Assembly (NCBI RefSeq): GCF_001042985.1
Contig: NZ_JYKY01000001.1
Coordinates: 124,001 to 188,000, forward strand
Origin: Pseudomonas lundensis
GTDB lineage: Bacteria > Pseudomonadota > Gammaproteobacteria > Pseudomonadales > Pseudomonadaceae
Direction of reading: 5' to 3'
Length of the DNA stretch: 64,000 bases
Shown here: in pieces, positions 1 through 9,913 of the stretch
Numbering within the stretch: the stretch's first letter is position 1
Layout of the letters: each line of letters opens with the position of its first letter
Notes under the pieces: generated by a model
The model's input: only the letters and a program-made list of their open reading frames with translations
Database searches by the model: none
What the model was told of the DNA's origin: nothing
Position numbers and translations under genes: made by a program

Positions 1-254
1 AGGGGATTCGTCTGGGTGTTCGCACTACCGGCTGCTCCGGCCTCGCCTATGTGCTGGAGTTTGTCGACGAAGTGGGCGAAGACGATCAGGTGTTTGAAAC
101 CCATGGCGAAAAAGTGATCATTGATCCCAAAAGCCTGACCTACCTTGACGGCACCGAGCTGGATTTCGTCAAGGAAGGCCTTAACGAAGGCTTCAAGTTC
201 AATAACCCCAACGTGCGTGGCGAATGTGGCTGCGGCGAGAGCTTCAACATTTGA
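1..254 (+). CDS. iscA: Iron-sulfur cluster assembly protein IscA (5' end missing)
   Basis: The reading frame is open from the window edge, so only the C-terminal part, about 84 residues, is present. A-type Fe-S carriers bind iron or an Fe-S cluster and pass it to apoproteins in the cytoplasm. The three cluster cysteines of the family are visible: one in TTGCSGLAY near the start and a CGC pair in GECGCGESF at the C-terminus. hscB begins 8 bp after the stop, so this is the middle of an isc operon whose iscR, iscS and iscU would lie upstream. Identification is secure; only the upstream end is unknown. Confidence 0.95.
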   Translation, partial: GIRLGVRTTGCSGLAYVLEFVDEVGEDDQVFETHGEKVIIDPKSLTYLDGTELDFVKEGLNEGFKFNNPNVRGECGCGESFNI

Positions 255-262
255 GGCCAGTC

Positions 263-784
263 GTGGGTACTCCTTGTCATTTTGCTTTGTTTGAACTGCA
301 ACCGAGCTTCAGCCTGGACCTCGATCAGTTGGCTACGCGCTACCGTGAGTTGGCGCGCGGTGTTCACCCGGATCGCTATGCTGATGCTTCCGAGCGGGAG
401 CAGCGCATGGCGCTGGAGCAGTCCGCCAGCCTTAACGAGGCCTATCAGACACTCAAAAGCCCATCCAGGCGCGCGCGTTATTTGCTCGAACTCAAGGGTA
501 ATGACGTGCCTCTGGAAGCAACGGTGCACGATCCTGAGTTTTTGATGCAGCAGATGCAGTGGCGCGAAGAACTTGAAGACTTGCACGACACCGCCGACAT
601 GGCAGGTATTGCAGCTTTCAAGCGTCGACTCAAAGACGCTCAGCAAGCCTTGAACGACAGCTTCGCTGCTTGTTGGGATGATGTTGCGCAGCGTGAACAG
701 GCCGAACGCCTGATGCGGCGCATGCAGTTCCTCGACAAGCTCACTTACGAAGTGCGCCAGCTAGAAGAGCGCCTCGACGATTAA
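263..784 (+). CDS. hscB: Fe-S assembly co-chaperone HscB (J-protein)
   Basis: This 173-residue J-protein recruits the HscA chaperone to scaffold-bound IscU. The J-domain signature HPD is at residues 35-37, followed by the C-terminal three-helix IscU-binding part. I use the GTG at 263, which gives the usual N-terminus (GTPCHFALF) and length and follows a GAG-type ribosome site overlapping the iscA stop. A longer in-frame start at 224 would run into iscA and adds no family sequence. hscA follows after 50 bp. Confidence 0.95.
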   Translation: MGTPCHFALFELQPSFSLDLDQLATRYRELARGVHPDRYADASEREQRMALEQSASLNEAYQTLKSPSRRARYLLELKGNDVPLEATVHDPEFLMQQMQWREELEDLHDTADMAGIAAFKRRLKDAQQALNDSFAACWDDVAQREQAERLMRRMQFLDKLTYEVRQLEERLDD

Positions 785-834
785 CTCCGTGCTTTTCCGA
801 TTGCACGCCTGATTACAGATAAGTCCTGATAACG

Positions 835-2697
835 ATGGCCCTACTGCAGATCGCCGAACCCGGCCAAAGTCCTCAACCGCACCAGCGACGTCTGGCTGTG
901 GGGATCGACTTGGGCACCACCAATTCGCTGGTTGCTGCCTTGCGCAGTGGCCTTTCCGAGCCTCTGGCTGACGCAAGCGGCAATGTCATTTTGCCCTCAG
1001 CCGTGCGTTATCACCCTGACCGCGTAGAGGTGGGTGAATCAGCGCGCCTGGCGGCTTCAGCCGATCCGTTCAATACGGTGTTGTCGGTCAAGCGCCTGAT
1101 GGGGCGTGGTCTGTCCGACGTCAAGCAACTGGGCGAGCAACTGCCTTACCGCTTTGTGGGCGGTGAGTCGCACATGCCGTTCATCGATACGGTTCAAGGG
1201 CCCAAAAGCCCGGTCGAAGTTTCGGCTGAAATCCTCAAGGTATTGCGCGAGCGTGCCGAGAAAACACTGGGTGGTGAATTGGTCGGTGCCGTGATTACGG
1301 TCCCCGCTTATTTTGACGACGCTCAGCGTCAGGCGACCAAAGATGCGGCCAAGCTGGCTGGTCTTAATGTGTTGCGTTTGCTCAATGAACCGACGGCTGC
1401 TGCGGTGGCTTACGGTCTTGACCAGTCTGCTGAAGGTGTTGTCGCTATCTACGATCTGGGCGGCGGCACGTTTGATATTTCAATCCTGCGCCTGACCGGC
1501 GGTGTATTCGAAGTATTGGCGACCGGCGGCGACAGCGCGCTGGGTGGTGACGATTTCGACCATGCCATTGCTAATTGGATAGTCGAGCAGGCAGGGTTGT
1601 CGGCTGATCTGGACCCTGGCACTCAGCGTCAACTGCTGCAAAGCGCCTGCGCGGCCAAGGAAGCGCTGACGGATGCGTCGAGCGTGACGGTTACGTTTGG
1701 CCAGTGGTCTGCCGAGCTGACCCGCGAAAGGCTCGATGCGCTGATCGAGCCAATGGTCGCCCGCAGCCTCAAAGCCTGTCGCCGAGCCGTGCGCGACGCC
1801 AATATCGAAGTCGAAGATGTGCAGGCCGTGGTCATGGTGGGTGGATCGACGCGCGTCCCTCGGGTGCGCGAGGCAGTCGCCGACATGTTTGGCCGTCAGC
1901 CGTTGACTGACATCGACCCGGATCAAGTGGTTGCCATTGGGGCAGCGATCCAGGCCGATACGCTCGCGGGCAACAAGCGTGAGGGGGGGGAGTTGCTCCT
2001 GCTTGACGTGATCCCGTTGTCGCTCGGTCTTGAGACCATGGGTGGCCTGATGGAGAAAGTCATTCCTCGCAACACCACGATTCCCGTCGCGCGAGCTCAG
2101 GATTTCACCACTTACAAAGATGGCCAGACGGCCATGATGATCCACGTACTGCAGGGTGAGCGCGAGCTGATCAGCGACTGCCGTTCGTTGGCGCGTTTCG
2201 AGTTGCGTGGCATACCGCCGATGGTCGCAGGTGCCGCGAAAATCCGCGTGACTTTCCAGGTGGATGCCGACGGTTTGCTCAGCGTGTCAGCCCGTGAAAC
2301 GGGATCGGGCGTTGAAGCCAGTATTCAGGTCAAGCCGTCCTACGGCCTGACGGATGGTGAAATCGCCAAAATGCTCAAAGATTCGTTCCAGTACGCAGGT
2401 GACGACAAAGTGGCTCGCGTGTTGCGTGAGCAGCAAGTCGATGCGCAGCGCCTGATCGAAGCCGTGCAAGCCGCGCTGGAGGTGGACGGTGACCGTCTGC
2501 TTGATGCTGAAGAGCGCAAGGTGATCGAGCTGCACATGCAGCAATTGTCCGAATTGTTAAAAGGCACCGATGGTTACGCCATTGAGCAGCAGACCAAGCG
2601 TCTGTCGCACGTGACCGATGCCTTTGCTGCCCGCCGTATGGATCTGACTGTCAAGGCGGCTCTGGCCGGGCGCAACCTGAATGAAATCGAGGAATAA
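835..2697 (+). CDS. hscA: Fe-S assembly chaperone HscA (Hsp70 family)
   Basis: A specialised cytoplasmic Hsp70 of 620 residues that, with HscB, drives release of the Fe-S cluster from IscU. The ATPase signature GIDLGTTN is at about residues 23-30. The second Hsp70 signature ([12 protein letters not shown]) and the third ([11 protein letters not shown]) follow in order, then the substrate-binding domain. The size matches HscA rather than the longer DnaK, and the position between hscB and fdx settles the assignment. The stop is 3 bp before fdx, so the two are probably translated together. Confidence 0.97.
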   Translation: MALLQIAEPGQSPQPHQRRLAVGIDLGTTNSLVAALRSGLSEPLADASGNVILPSAVRYHPDRVEVGESARLAASADPFNTVLSVKRLMGRGLSDVKQLGEQLPYRFVGGESHMPFIDTVQGPKSPVEVSAEILKVLRERAEKTLGGELVGAVITVPAYFDDAQRQATKDAAKLAGLNVLRLLNEPTAAAVAYGLDQSAEGVVAIYDLGGGTFDISILRLTGGVFEVLATGGDSALGGDDFDHAIANWIVEQAGLSADLDPGTQRQLLQSACAAKEALTDASSVTVTFGQWSAELTRERLDALIEPMVARSLKACRRAVRDANIEVEDVQAVVMVGGSTRVPRVREAVADMFGRQPLTDIDPDQVVAIGAAIQADTLAGNKREGGELLLLDVIPLSLGLETMGGLMEKVIPRNTTIPVARAQDFTTYKDGQTAMMIHVLQGERELISDCRSLARFELRGIPPMVAGAAKIRVTFQVDADGLLSVSARETGSGVEASIQVKPSYGLTDGEIAKMLKDSFQYAGDDKVARVLREQQVDAQRLIEAVQAALEVDGDRLLDAEERKVIELHMQQLSELLKGTDGYAIEQQTKRLSHVTDAFAARRMDLTVKAALAGRNLNEIEE

Positions 2698-2700
2698 CTG

Positions 2701-3042
2701 ATGCCGCAGATCATTTTTCTGCCACACGCCGAGCATTGCCCGGACGGTATGGTTGTTGAGGCCGAGACCGGTAAGTCGATCCTCGAAGTGGCGCATGACA
2801 ACCACATCGAAATCGAAAGCGCCTGCGGTGGCGTCTGCGCCTGCACCACTTGCCACTGCATCATTCGCGAAGGGTTTGATTCGCTGGAAGAAGCTGACGA
2901 GCTCGAAGAAGACTACCTTGATCGCGCGTGGGGCCTGGAGGCACACTCGCGTCTGAGCTGTCAGGCCAAGGTCGGGACCGAAGACCTGACGGTCGAAATC
3001 CCGAAGTATTCGCTTAATCATGCTGCCGAAGCGCCGCACTGA
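2701..3042 (+). CDS. fdx: Isc-type [2Fe-2S] ferredoxin
   Basis: A 113-residue adrenodoxin-type ferredoxin that supplies electrons for Fe-S cluster building. The cluster ligands fit C42, C48, C51 and C87, in the spacing C-x5-C-x2-C-x35-C. Extra cysteines at 46 and 53 lie in the same loop, as in other Isc ferredoxins. A GAGGA ribosome site overlaps the hscA stop and lies just ahead of the ATG. It is fourth in the visible part of the isc operon. Confidence 0.96.
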   Translation: MPQIIFLPHAEHCPDGMVVEAETGKSILEVAHDNHIEIESACGGVCACTTCHCIIREGFDSLEEADELEEDYLDRAWGLEAHSRLSCQAKVGTEDLTVEIPKYSLNHAAEAPH

Positions 3043-3144
3043 TTCGATCGCTGCCGGGGTGCGCTGACTGATTCGGGTCATTCCCTCTTTTCAGCCGCGC
3101 CAAGGTTCTGAGCGGTATAAGACTCTGCTTTTAAAGGAAGTGTC

Positions 3145-3345
3145 ATGAGCCTTAAATGGGTTGATGTACAGGAAATCGCGATTCAGCTGGCTGAGGCTCA
3201 TCCGGATGTTGATCCGCTGACGGTGAATTTCGTCAAGCTGCGCAATCTGGTGATGGCGCTGCCAGAGTTCGATGACGTCCCTGATCGCGGAGGGGAAAAG
3301 GTCCTCGAAGCCATTCAGGGGTTGTGGATCGAAGAGGCTGACTAA
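3145..3345 (+). CDS. iscX: Fe-S assembly regulator IscX (YfhJ)
   Basis: A small acidic protein of 66 residues. In E. coli, IscX binds the desulfurase IscS and iron and tunes the rate of cluster assembly. The family patterns LKWVDVQEIA at the start and LPEFDDVPDRGGEKVLEAIQ near the end are intact. A strong AAAGGAAG ribosome site is 6 bp before the ATG. It lies 102 bp after fdx, a gap without another ORF, and is the last isc gene; a hairpin follows at 3379. Confidence 0.95.
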   Translation: MSLKWVDVQEIAIQLAEAHPDVDPLTVNFVKLRNLVMALPEFDDVPDRGGEKVLEAIQGLWIEEAD

Positions 3346-3362
3346 GCCTGCAACGCACGTAA

Positions 3363-3392
3363 TTATGCAATACCCCTGAACCCGCGTATAAT
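3363..3392 (+). promoter_or_regulatory. Candidate ndk promoter
   Basis: A perfect -10 hexamer, TATAAT (3387-3392), lies 18 bp after a weak -35-like TTATGC (3363-3368). It is 47 bp upstream of the ndk ATG. The -10 sits in the loop of the hairpin at 3379-3401. Confidence 0.55.
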
Positions 3393-3409
3393 TCGCGGGT
3401 TTAATTTTT
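3379..3409 (+). terminator. Probable terminator of the isc operon
   Basis: The 8-bp arms AACCCGCG and CGCGGGTT enclose a 7-base loop and are followed by a T-rich run (TAATTTTT). It lies 33 bp after the iscX stop and fits a rho-independent terminator. The loop itself carries TATAAT, so the same DNA may also serve as the ndk promoter. Confidence 0.6.
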
Positions 3410-3439
3410 CGCTTCAATCACTGTTTCTGGAGTTACACC

Positions 3440-3865
3440 ATGGCTGTTCAACGTACTTTCTCCATCATCAAGCCTGACGCCGTTGCTAAAAACGTTATCG
3501 GCAAGATCGTTACTCGTTTCGAAGACGCTGGCCTGCGCGTTGTTGCTTCGAAAATGAAGCAACTGTCCAAAGCCGAAGCTGAAGGTTTCTACGCTGAGCA
3601 CAGCGAACGTGGTTTCTTCGGTGACCTGGTTGCCTTCATGACTTCCGGTCCGGTTGTTGTTCAGGTTCTGGAAGGCGAAAACGCTATCGCTCGTAACCGT
3701 GAGCTGATGGGCGCTACCAACCCTAAAGAAGCAGCTGCTGGCACCATCCGTGCTGACTTCGCTGAATCCATCGACGCTAACGCTGTTCACGGTTCCGACT
3801 CCGAAGCAGCCGCTGCTCGCGAAATCGCTTACTTTTTCGCAGCTACTGAAGTAACCACTCGATAA
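3440..3865 (+). CDS. ndk: Nucleoside diphosphate kinase
   Basis: A 141-residue enzyme that transfers the gamma phosphate between nucleoside triphosphates and diphosphates through a phosphohistidine. The catalytic histidine is H117 in NAVHGSDS, and the N-terminal [16 protein letters not shown] strand is present as [12 protein letters not shown]. The length is that of the bacterial enzyme. A GGAG ribosome site precedes the ATG. Codon use is biased (many GCT, CGT, GTT codons), as expected for a highly expressed gene. rlmN starts 28 bp downstream. Confidence 0.97.
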   Translation: MAVQRTFSIIKPDAVAKNVIGKIVTRFEDAGLRVVASKMKQLSKAEAEGFYAEHSERGFFGDLVAFMTSGPVVVQVLEGENAIARNRELMGATNPKEAAAGTIRADFAESIDANAVHGSDSEAAAAREIAYFFAATEVTTR

Positions 3866-3893
3866 GCATCGGCTTGTGAGTGAGGGTGAAGAC

Positions 3894-5030
3894 ATGATTG
3901 CAACGACTGGCAAAACTAACCTGTTGGGTCTGACTCAACCGGAAATGGAGAAATTCTTCGACTCAATCGGGGAGAAGCGTTTCCGTGCCGGTCAGGTCAT
4001 GAAGTGGATTCACCACTTTGGCGTCGATGATTTCGACGCCATGACGAACGTCAGCAAGGCCTTGCGCGATAAGCTCAAGGCCATTGCCGAGGTTCGCGGT
4101 CCTGAAGTCGTCAGCGAGGACATATCCACCGACGGTACCCGTAAATGGGTCGTTCGCGTGGCGTCCGGCAGCTGCGTCGAGACCGTTTATATTCCCCAGG
4201 GCAAACGTGGCACCTTGTGCGTTTCGTCCCAGGCGGGCTGTGCCCTGGATTGCAGTTTCTGCTCCACCGGCAAGCAAGGTTTCAATAGCAACCTCACGGC
4301 CGCTGAAGTCATCGGCCAGGTGTGGATTGCCAACAAATCCTTTGGCAGCGTTCCGGCAACCATCGACCGCGCCATCACCAACGTGGTGATGATGGGCATG
4401 GGCGAGCCGCTGCTCAACTTCGACAACGTTATCGCTGCCATGCACCTGATGATGGACGACCTGGGCTATGGCATCTCCAAGCGCCGGGTAACCCTGTCCA
4501 CGTCTGGCGTGGTGCCGATGATCGATGAGCTGGCCAAGCACATCGATGTATCGCTGGCGTTGTCGCTGCACGCACCCAATGACGCACTGCGCAGTCAATT
4601 GGTGCCAATCAACAAAAAGTACCCGCTCAAAATGTTGCTGGAATCCTGCCGTCGTTATATGGCGACCCTGGGTGAGAAGCGCGTTCTGACCGTTGAGTAC
4701 ACCTTGCTCAAAGACGTGAACGACCATGTCGATCACGCGCGTGAAATGATCGAACTGCTCAAAGACACGCCCTGCAAGATCAACCTGATCCCGTTCAACC
4801 CGTTTCCTCACTCCGGTTATGAGCGCCCTAGCAACAACGCTATTCGCCGTTTCCAGGAGCTGCTGCAAAACGCGGGCTACAACGTGACCGTGCGCACCAC
4901 GCGTGGTGAAGACATCGACGCGGCGTGCGGGCAGTTGGTGGGGCAGGTCAATGACCGGACGCGCCGCAGCGAGCGCCACATTGCTTCGATTGAAGCCGAT
5001 CTGGCGCAAAACGCCGCCGCCCGGCCTTAA
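3894..5030 (+). CDS. rlmN: Dual-specificity RNA methyltransferase RlmN
   Basis: A radical-SAM enzyme that methylates C2 of adenine 2503 in 23S rRNA and of adenine 37 in some tRNAs. The cluster-binding motif CxxxCxxC is C116, C120 and C123 (CALDCSFC). The resolving cysteines are present, one in [13 protein letters not shown] context before the motif and one in DIDAACGQL near the C-terminus. I chose the ATG at 3894 (378 residues) over the GTG at 3876 because AGGGTGAAG sits at proper spacing and the family starts at [11 protein letters not shown]. It follows ndk closely and pilW begins 12 bp later. Confidence 0.95.
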   Translation: MIATTGKTNLLGLTQPEMEKFFDSIGEKRFRAGQVMKWIHHFGVDDFDAMTNVSKALRDKLKAIAEVRGPEVVSEDISTDGTRKWVVRVASGSCVETVYIPQGKRGTLCVSSQAGCALDCSFCSTGKQGFNSNLTAAEVIGQVWIANKSFGSVPATIDRAITNVVMMGMGEPLLNFDNVIAAMHLMMDDLGYGISKRRVTLSTSGVVPMIDELAKHIDVSLALSLHAPNDALRSQLVPINKKYPLKMLLESCRRYMATLGEKRVLTVEYTLLKDVNDHVDHAREMIELLKDTPCKINLIPFNPFPHSGYERPSNNAIRRFQELLQNAGYNVTVRTTRGEDIDAACGQLVGQVNDRTRRSERHIASIEADLAQNAAARP

Positions 5031-5042
5031 GAGAGGAACGCT

Positions 5043-5801
5043 ATGACCCTGCGCGCGGCGCTTTGTGTGGTGTTGGTCAGCGTAATGGCTGGCTGCGTTT
5101 CATCGGGTGGATCAAACCCGTTGAGCACCAACAAGGGCCGTGATGCAGCGCGTCAGGCGTATGTGCAACTGGGGCTCGGCTATTTGCAGCAAGGTTTGGC
5201 CGAGCAGGCGAAGATCCCGCTGGGTAAGGCACTCGAACTCGACAAGCGTGACCCGGACACCCTCGCCGCACTGGCTTTGCTGTATCAGTCCGAAATGGAG
5301 CACGAGCTTGCAGAGAACAGTTACCGTCAATCGCTGAGCGCTCGTGCCCAAGACGCGCGTACGCTCAATAACTACGGCAGTTTCCTGTTCGAGCAGCAAC
5401 GCTATCAAGAGGCCTTTGCGCAGTTTCAGAAAGCCTCGACCGATAATCTTTACCCCGAACGCTCCCGTGTTTACGAAAATTTGGGTATAACGGCGCTCAA
5501 GCTTGGGCAACCCGTAGTGGCGCGCCAGCATCTGGTGAAAGCGCTGCGTCTGAATCCGAAGCAGCCGCGAGCCTTGCTGGAGATGGCCGAGCTGTCGTAT
5601 CAGGACAGGCAATATGTGCCAGCCCGTGACTATTACGATCGTTTTAGCCTGCTTAGTGGGCAAAATGCACGTAGTCTATTGCTCGGCGCGCGGTTGGCGA
5701 CTGTCTTCGATGACCGTGCCACACCTGCCACGTTTGGCCAGCAACTAAAACGACTTTATCCCGGCACGCCGGAATATCAGCAATACCTGTCGGAGCAATG
5801 A
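5043..5801 (+). CDS. pilW: Type IV pilus biogenesis lipoprotein PilW/PilF
   Basis: A 252-residue lipoprotein made almost wholly of TPR helices. In Pseudomonas the homologue (PilF) is the pilotin that places the PilQ secretin in the outer membrane. The lipobox VMAGC puts the acylated cysteine at residue 18. TPR-type repeats run from about residue 40 to 230. The gene lies between rlmN and rodZ as in other pseudomonads, and its stop overlaps the rodZ start by 4 bp, so the two are coupled. Confidence 0.92.
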   Translation: MTLRAALCVVLVSVMAGCVSSGGSNPLSTNKGRDAARQAYVQLGLGYLQQGLAEQAKIPLGKALELDKRDPDTLAALALLYQSEMEHELAENSYRQSLSARAQDARTLNNYGSFLFEQQRYQEAFAQFQKASTDNLYPERSRVYENLGITALKLGQPVVARQHLVKALRLNPKQPRALLEMAELSYQDRQYVPARDYYDRFSLLSGQNARSLLLGARLATVFDDRATPATFGQQLKRLYPGTPEYQQYLSEQ

Positions 5802-6805
5802 TGAAAGCGGCGCAACCCGAAGTTCCAGCAGTGACACGAGTCAATCCCGGCGAGACCTTGCGTCAGGCCCGGGAGAACAATGGATGGACATTGGCCGAAG
5901 TTGCCTTGAAGCTCAATCTCACGGTCAGCTCCCTGAGTAATCTTGAGGCGGGCGCGTTCGACAAATTGCCGGGTCATACATTTGCCCGTGGCTACATCCG
6001 CGCTTATGCCAAATTGCTGGGCATGGACCAGGCTGCGCTGGTGCATGAGTTTGATGTCTACACAGGAACGGATTCGACCGGCAGCAGCGTTCACAGCCTT
6101 GGCCGAATCGAAGAGCCCGTGCGTGTGTCGCATACCATCTTGCGTATTGTCAGCCTGTTACTGCTGCTGGCAGTGATCGGCGGCGGCTTTCTCTGGTGGC
6201 AGGACCAGACGTCCATGCGCGCCAAAGACCTTGTTGGCCTCACGCCTGAGCACGTTGAAGTGGAAGGCGCGGACGGCACAACCCAGATCCATCCGCTGGA
6301 CGAACCGGAAGATCAGGCCGTCGCTGAAGCCAAAACCGAAGGCGATGCGGCTGTCCCGGCCGAACCCGCAGACGACCAGACGGGCGCGACTGCGTTAGCA
6401 CTGCCTGGCGTACCCGAAGCGCCCGTTGCTGTTGCGCCCGCGCCTGCAACCCCTGCGCCGGCGGCTCAAGCAGCGCCAATGCCAACACCGGTGACGCCGG
6501 TGGCGCCTGCCTCCGTGGCCGCTCCCGCTGCACCTGTCACTGAAGCGGCACCTGCGGTGGCAGGTGCTGGCAAGGTGGGCGTGCAGTACACCGCCGATTG
6601 CTGGACTCAGGTCACCGATGCGAATGGCAAAGTGCTGTTTGGCGGTCTGAAGCGCAAGGGCGACAATCTTGAAGTGAGCGGTAAGCCTCCACTCAGCTTG
6701 CGTCTGGGCTATGCCCGGGGTGCGCAAGTGACCTACAACGGTCAGGCAGTGGATGTGGCTCCTTTCACCAGTGGCGAGACTGCTCGCCTGAAGCTAGGTC
6801 AATAA
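5798..6805 (+). CDS. rodZ: Cytoskeletal adaptor RodZ
   Basis: This inner-membrane protein of 335 residues links MreB to the cell-wall machinery and keeps the rod shape. An Xre-type helix-turn-helix (GETLRQARENNGWTLAEVA) covers about residues 18-85, and a single membrane span lies at 113-134. A long Ala/Pro-rich periplasmic linker (about 180-255) leads to a C-terminal RodZ domain from about 265. It overlaps pilW (ATGA) and ispG follows after 3 bp. The linker is low in complexity but in frame. Confidence 0.93.
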   Translation: MMKAAQPEVPAVTRVNPGETLRQARENNGWTLAEVALKLNLTVSSLSNLEAGAFDKLPGHTFARGYIRAYAKLLGMDQAALVHEFDVYTGTDSTGSSVHSLGRIEEPVRVSHTILRIVSLLLLLAVIGGGFLWWQDQTSMRAKDLVGLTPEHVEVEGADGTTQIHPLDEPEDQAVAEAKTEGDAAVPAEPADDQTGATALALPGVPEAPVAVAPAPATPAPAAQAAPMPTPVTPVAPASVAAPAAPVTEAAPAVAGAGKVGVQYTADCWTQVTDANGKVLFGGLKRKGDNLEVSGKPPLSLRLGYARGAQVTYNGQAVDVAPFTSGETARLKLGQ

Positions 6806-6808
6806 GTC

Positions 6809-7918
6809 ATGCACGGCGAATCACCCATCAAACGTCGCGAATCGCGCAAAATCTGGGTTGGCTCTGTACCGGTAGGTGGCGATGCCCCTATCGCGGTTCA
6901 GAGCATGACCAACAGTGACACCAATGATGTTGCAGCGACCGTTGCTCAGATCAATCGCCTTGAAGCCGCAGGCGTCGATATCGTGCGGGTTTCCGTCCCG
7001 GACATGGATGCTGCCGAAGCGTTTGGCCGCATCAAGCAACTGGTCAAGGTGCCATTGGTCGCCGATATTCACTTTGACTACCGCATTGCATTGCGTGTGG
7101 CCGAGTTGGGTGTCGATTGCCTGCGTATCAACCCCGGCAACATCGGTCGCGAAGACCGTGTACGTGCCGTTGTGGATGCAGCACGTGATCGGGGTATCCC
7201 GATTCGTATCGGCGTGAATGCCGGTTCCCTCGAAAAAGATTTGCAAAAGAAATACGGCGAGCCGACGCCTGCCGCGCTGGTCGAGTCGGCACTGCGTCAC
7301 GTAGAGCACCTTGAACGCCTGAATTTTCAGGACTTCAAAGTCAGCGTCAAAGCGTCCGATGTGTTCATGGCCGTTGAGGCCTATCGCTTGCTGGCCAAGG
7401 AAATCGTTCAGCCTTTGCACTTGGGAATCACCGAGGCAGGCGGGTTGCGTTCCGGCACAGTGAAATCTGCCGTGGGGCTGGGTATGCTGCTCGCCGAGGG
7501 CATTGGCGATACCATTCGTATCTCGCTGGCCGCCGACCCGGTAGAAGAAGTGAAAGTCGGCTACGACATTCTCAAATCCCTGCGTTTGCGTTCCCGTGGC
7601 ATTAACTTCATCGCGTGCCCAAGCTGTTCGCGCCAGAACTTCGACGTGGTAAAAACCATGAACGAGCTGGAAGGGCGCCTGGATGATCTGTTGGTCCCCT
7701 TGGATGTTGCTGTGATCGGCTGTGTGGTCAACGGCCCCGGCGAAGCCAAGGAGGCCCATGTGGGCCTGACCGGCGGTACGCCAAACCTGATTTACATCGA
7801 CGGCAAGCCGTCGCAGAAATTAACGAATGAAAATCTGGTGGACCAGCTTGAAAAACTGATCCGCCAGAAAGCGGCCGAAAAGGTCGAAGCCGACGCAGCT
7901 GTTATTGCGCGCGGCTAA
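6809..7918 (+). CDS. ispG: 4-hydroxy-3-methylbut-2-enyl diphosphate synthase
   Basis: IspG (GcpE) is a [4Fe-4S] enzyme that converts methylerythritol cyclodiphosphate to hydroxymethylbutenyl diphosphate in the MEP isoprenoid pathway. At 369 residues it has the usual bacterial length. Cluster cysteines are C270 and C273 (ACPSC) with a third in [10 protein letters not shown] about 30 residues later. It starts 3 bp after rodZ and precedes hisS, the standard order in gamma-proteobacteria. Confidence 0.97.
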   Translation: MHGESPIKRRESRKIWVGSVPVGGDAPIAVQSMTNSDTNDVAATVAQINRLEAAGVDIVRVSVPDMDAAEAFGRIKQLVKVPLVADIHFDYRIALRVAELGVDCLRINPGNIGREDRVRAVVDAARDRGIPIRIGVNAGSLEKDLQKKYGEPTPAALVESALRHVEHLERLNFQDFKVSVKASDVFMAVEAYRLLAKEIVQPLHLGITEAGGLRSGTVKSAVGLGMLLAEGIGDTIRISLAADPVEEVKVGYDILKSLRLRSRGINFIACPSCSRQNFDVVKTMNELEGRLDDLLVPLDVAVIGCVVNGPGEAKEAHVGLTGGTPNLIYIDGKPSQKLTNENLVDQLEKLIRQKAAEKVEADAAVIARG

Positions 7919-7940
7919 TCAAACGAATTAAGGATTTTCT

Positions 7941-9230
7941 GTGAGCAAGTCACTGCAAGCCATTCGTGGCATGAACGACATCCTGCCCGAGCAGACGCCC
8001 CTGTGGCGTTTCTTTGAGGGCAAGGTCGCGCGTCTGCTGGATAACTACGGTTACAAGCAAATTCGCATGCCGATCGTCGAGTTCACCGAGCTGTTCAAGC
8101 GTTCGATCGGTGAAGTGACCGACATTGTCGAAAAAGAGATGTACACCTTCGAAGACCGCAACGGCGATTCGCTGACCCTGCGTCCCGAAGGCACTGCGGC
8201 CTGTGTGCGTGCTGTGCTTGAGCACGGCATCACCGGCGGCGGTCAGGTGCAAAAACTGTGGTACGTCGGCCCGATGTTTCGCCACGAGCGTCCTCAAAAA
8301 GGCCGTTATCGCCAGTTCCACCAGGTGGGCGTCGAGGTGTTCAACCTTGACGGTCCGGACATCGATGCCGAGTTGATCGTGCTGACCTGGCGCCTGTGGG
8401 GCGAGCTGGGGATTCGTGACGCGGTCAAACTGGAACTCAATAGCCTGGGCACCAGCGAGGCCCGTGCCCGCTACCGTGCCGCGCTGGTTGAATACCTGAC
8501 TTCGCGCCTGAGCGAACTGGACGAAGACAGCCAGCGCCGTCTCAAGTCCAACCCGCTGCGTGTTCTCGACACCAAGAACGCTGACACACAGGCCGTTCTG
8601 GTTGACGCACCGAAGCTGGTGGACTACCTCGACGAAGAGTCCCGCGTGCACTTCGAGGGCCTCAAGGCGCGTCTCGACGCGGCCGGCATTCCTTACGTCA
8701 TCAACCCGAAACTGGTTCGCGGGCTTGATTACTACAGCAAGACCGTATTCGAGTGGGTCACCGACAAACTCGGGGCCCAGGGCACTGTCTGTGCCGGCGG
8801 GCGTTATGACGGTCTGGTTGAGCAAATGGGCGGCAAACCGACCTCCGGCGTGGGCTTCGCCATGGGCATCGAGCGTCTGATCCTGATGCTGGAAACCCTT
8901 GAGCAAATCCCTGAAGAAATCTCGCGCCAGGTCGATGTGTACCTGTGCGCCTTCGGTGAAGCTGCTGAACTGGCCGCACTGGCCTTGAGCGAACGTGTTC
9001 GCGATCAGTTGCCGAACCTGCGCCTGCAAGTCAATGCCGGTGCGGGCAGCTTCAAAAGCCAGTTCAAGAAGGCCGACAAGAGCGGCGCGCTGTATGCGCT
9101 GATCCTGGGCGACGACGAATTGGCCCGGCAAGTGGTAGGCGTCAAACCCCTGCGTGGCCAGGGTGAACAACAAACTATTGCCTGGGATGCTCTTTCAGAG
9201 CACTTGGCCACCTGCGTCGTGCAGGGTTGA
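7941..9230 (+). CDS. hisS: Histidyl-tRNA synthetase
   Basis: A class II aminoacyl-tRNA synthetase of 429 residues that charges tRNA-His. Motif 2 ([17 protein letters not shown]) and the histidine-A loop ([13 protein letters not shown]) are intact, and motif 3 ([11 protein letters not shown]) follows, then the anticodon-binding domain. The start is a GTG preceded by AAGGA. It lies 22 bp after ispG in the same run of genes. Confidence 0.97.
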   Translation: MSKSLQAIRGMNDILPEQTPLWRFFEGKVARLLDNYGYKQIRMPIVEFTELFKRSIGEVTDIVEKEMYTFEDRNGDSLTLRPEGTAACVRAVLEHGITGGGQVQKLWYVGPMFRHERPQKGRYRQFHQVGVEVFNLDGPDIDAELIVLTWRLWGELGIRDAVKLELNSLGTSEARARYRAALVEYLTSRLSELDEDSQRRLKSNPLRVLDTKNADTQAVLVDAPKLVDYLDEESRVHFEGLKARLDAAGIPYVINPKLVRGLDYYSKTVFEWVTDKLGAQGTVCAGGRYDGLVEQMGGKPTSGVGFAMGIERLILMLETLEQIPEEISRQVDVYLCAFGEAAELAALALSERVRDQLPNLRLQVNAGAGSFKSQFKKADKSGALYALILGDDELARQVVGVKPLRGQGEQQTIAWDALSEHLATCVVQG

Positions 9231-9271
9231 AGCTGTAAAAACAGCCGATTTATCGAATAAGGAGTGTTGGG

Positions 9272-9913
9272 GTGTCGAGTAACGATGATGATCAGCTGGG
9301 CGAGTTGAAAGACTGGTGGCAGCGCAACGGCAAACCCCTGGTCACTGGCGGCTTGCTGGCGCTGGTGGTGGTGTTCGGCTGGCAGGCTTGGCACAAATAT
9401 CAGAGCAATCAGTCGCAGGGTGCGTCGATTCTCTACCAACAACTGCTTGAAACCACATTGACGCCGAGCGGCCAGCCTGATGCCGCGCAAGTCGCTGATC
9501 TGGCCAACAAGCTGAAGAACGAATACAGCGGTAGCGCCTACGCGCAATTTGGCGGTCTGTTTGTTGCCAAGGTGGCGGTTGACAGCGGCAAGCTGGATGA
9601 CGCGGCCAATGAGCTGAAAATCATCGTCGACAAGCCTGCCAATGCCACGTTGGGCGAAGTCGCGCGTCAGCGTCTGGCTCAGGTTCTGGCTGCACAGAAC
9701 AAGGTTGATGAAGCCTTGAAGCTGCTTGAAGGTGATTCGGACAAAGCATTCCTGGCCAGCCGTGAAGAGCTCAAGGGTGACCTGCTGGTTCAGCAGGGTC
9801 GCACTGATGACGCACGTGCAGCCTACGAAAAAGCCAAGGCGGCGCTCTCGGATGAGGCGGCAGTCGGCGGCTTACAAATCAAGCTCGACGACCTGGCCAA
9901 AGGGGATGCGTAA
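9272..9913 (+). CDS. yfgM: YfgM-like ancillary SecYEG translocon protein
   Basis: A 213-residue membrane-anchored TPR protein. In E. coli, YfgM binds the Sec translocon and the periplasmic chaperone PpiD. The N-terminus is short and acidic, one membrane span covers about residues 24-42, and the rest is a periplasmic TPR-like part. The start is GTG with AAGGAG 8 bp ahead. It overlaps the likely bamB start, in keeping with a hisS-yfgM-bamB operon. Confidence 0.9.
   Translation: MSSNDDDQLGELKDWWQRNGKPLVTGGLLALVVVFGWQAWHKYQSNQSQGASILYQQLLETTLTPSGQPDAAQVADLANKLKNEYSGSAYAQFGGLFVAKVAVDSGKLDDAANELKIIVDKPANATLGEVARQRLAQVLAAQNKVDEALKLLEGDSDKAFLASREELKGDLLVQQGRTDDARAAYEKAKAALSDEAAVGGLQIKLDDLAKGDA

Noticed and set aside
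6360..6560. Ala/Pro-rich low-complexity stretch considered as a frameshift or repeat insertion in rodZ
   Set aside because: It is in frame and is the usual periplasmic linker of RodZ.
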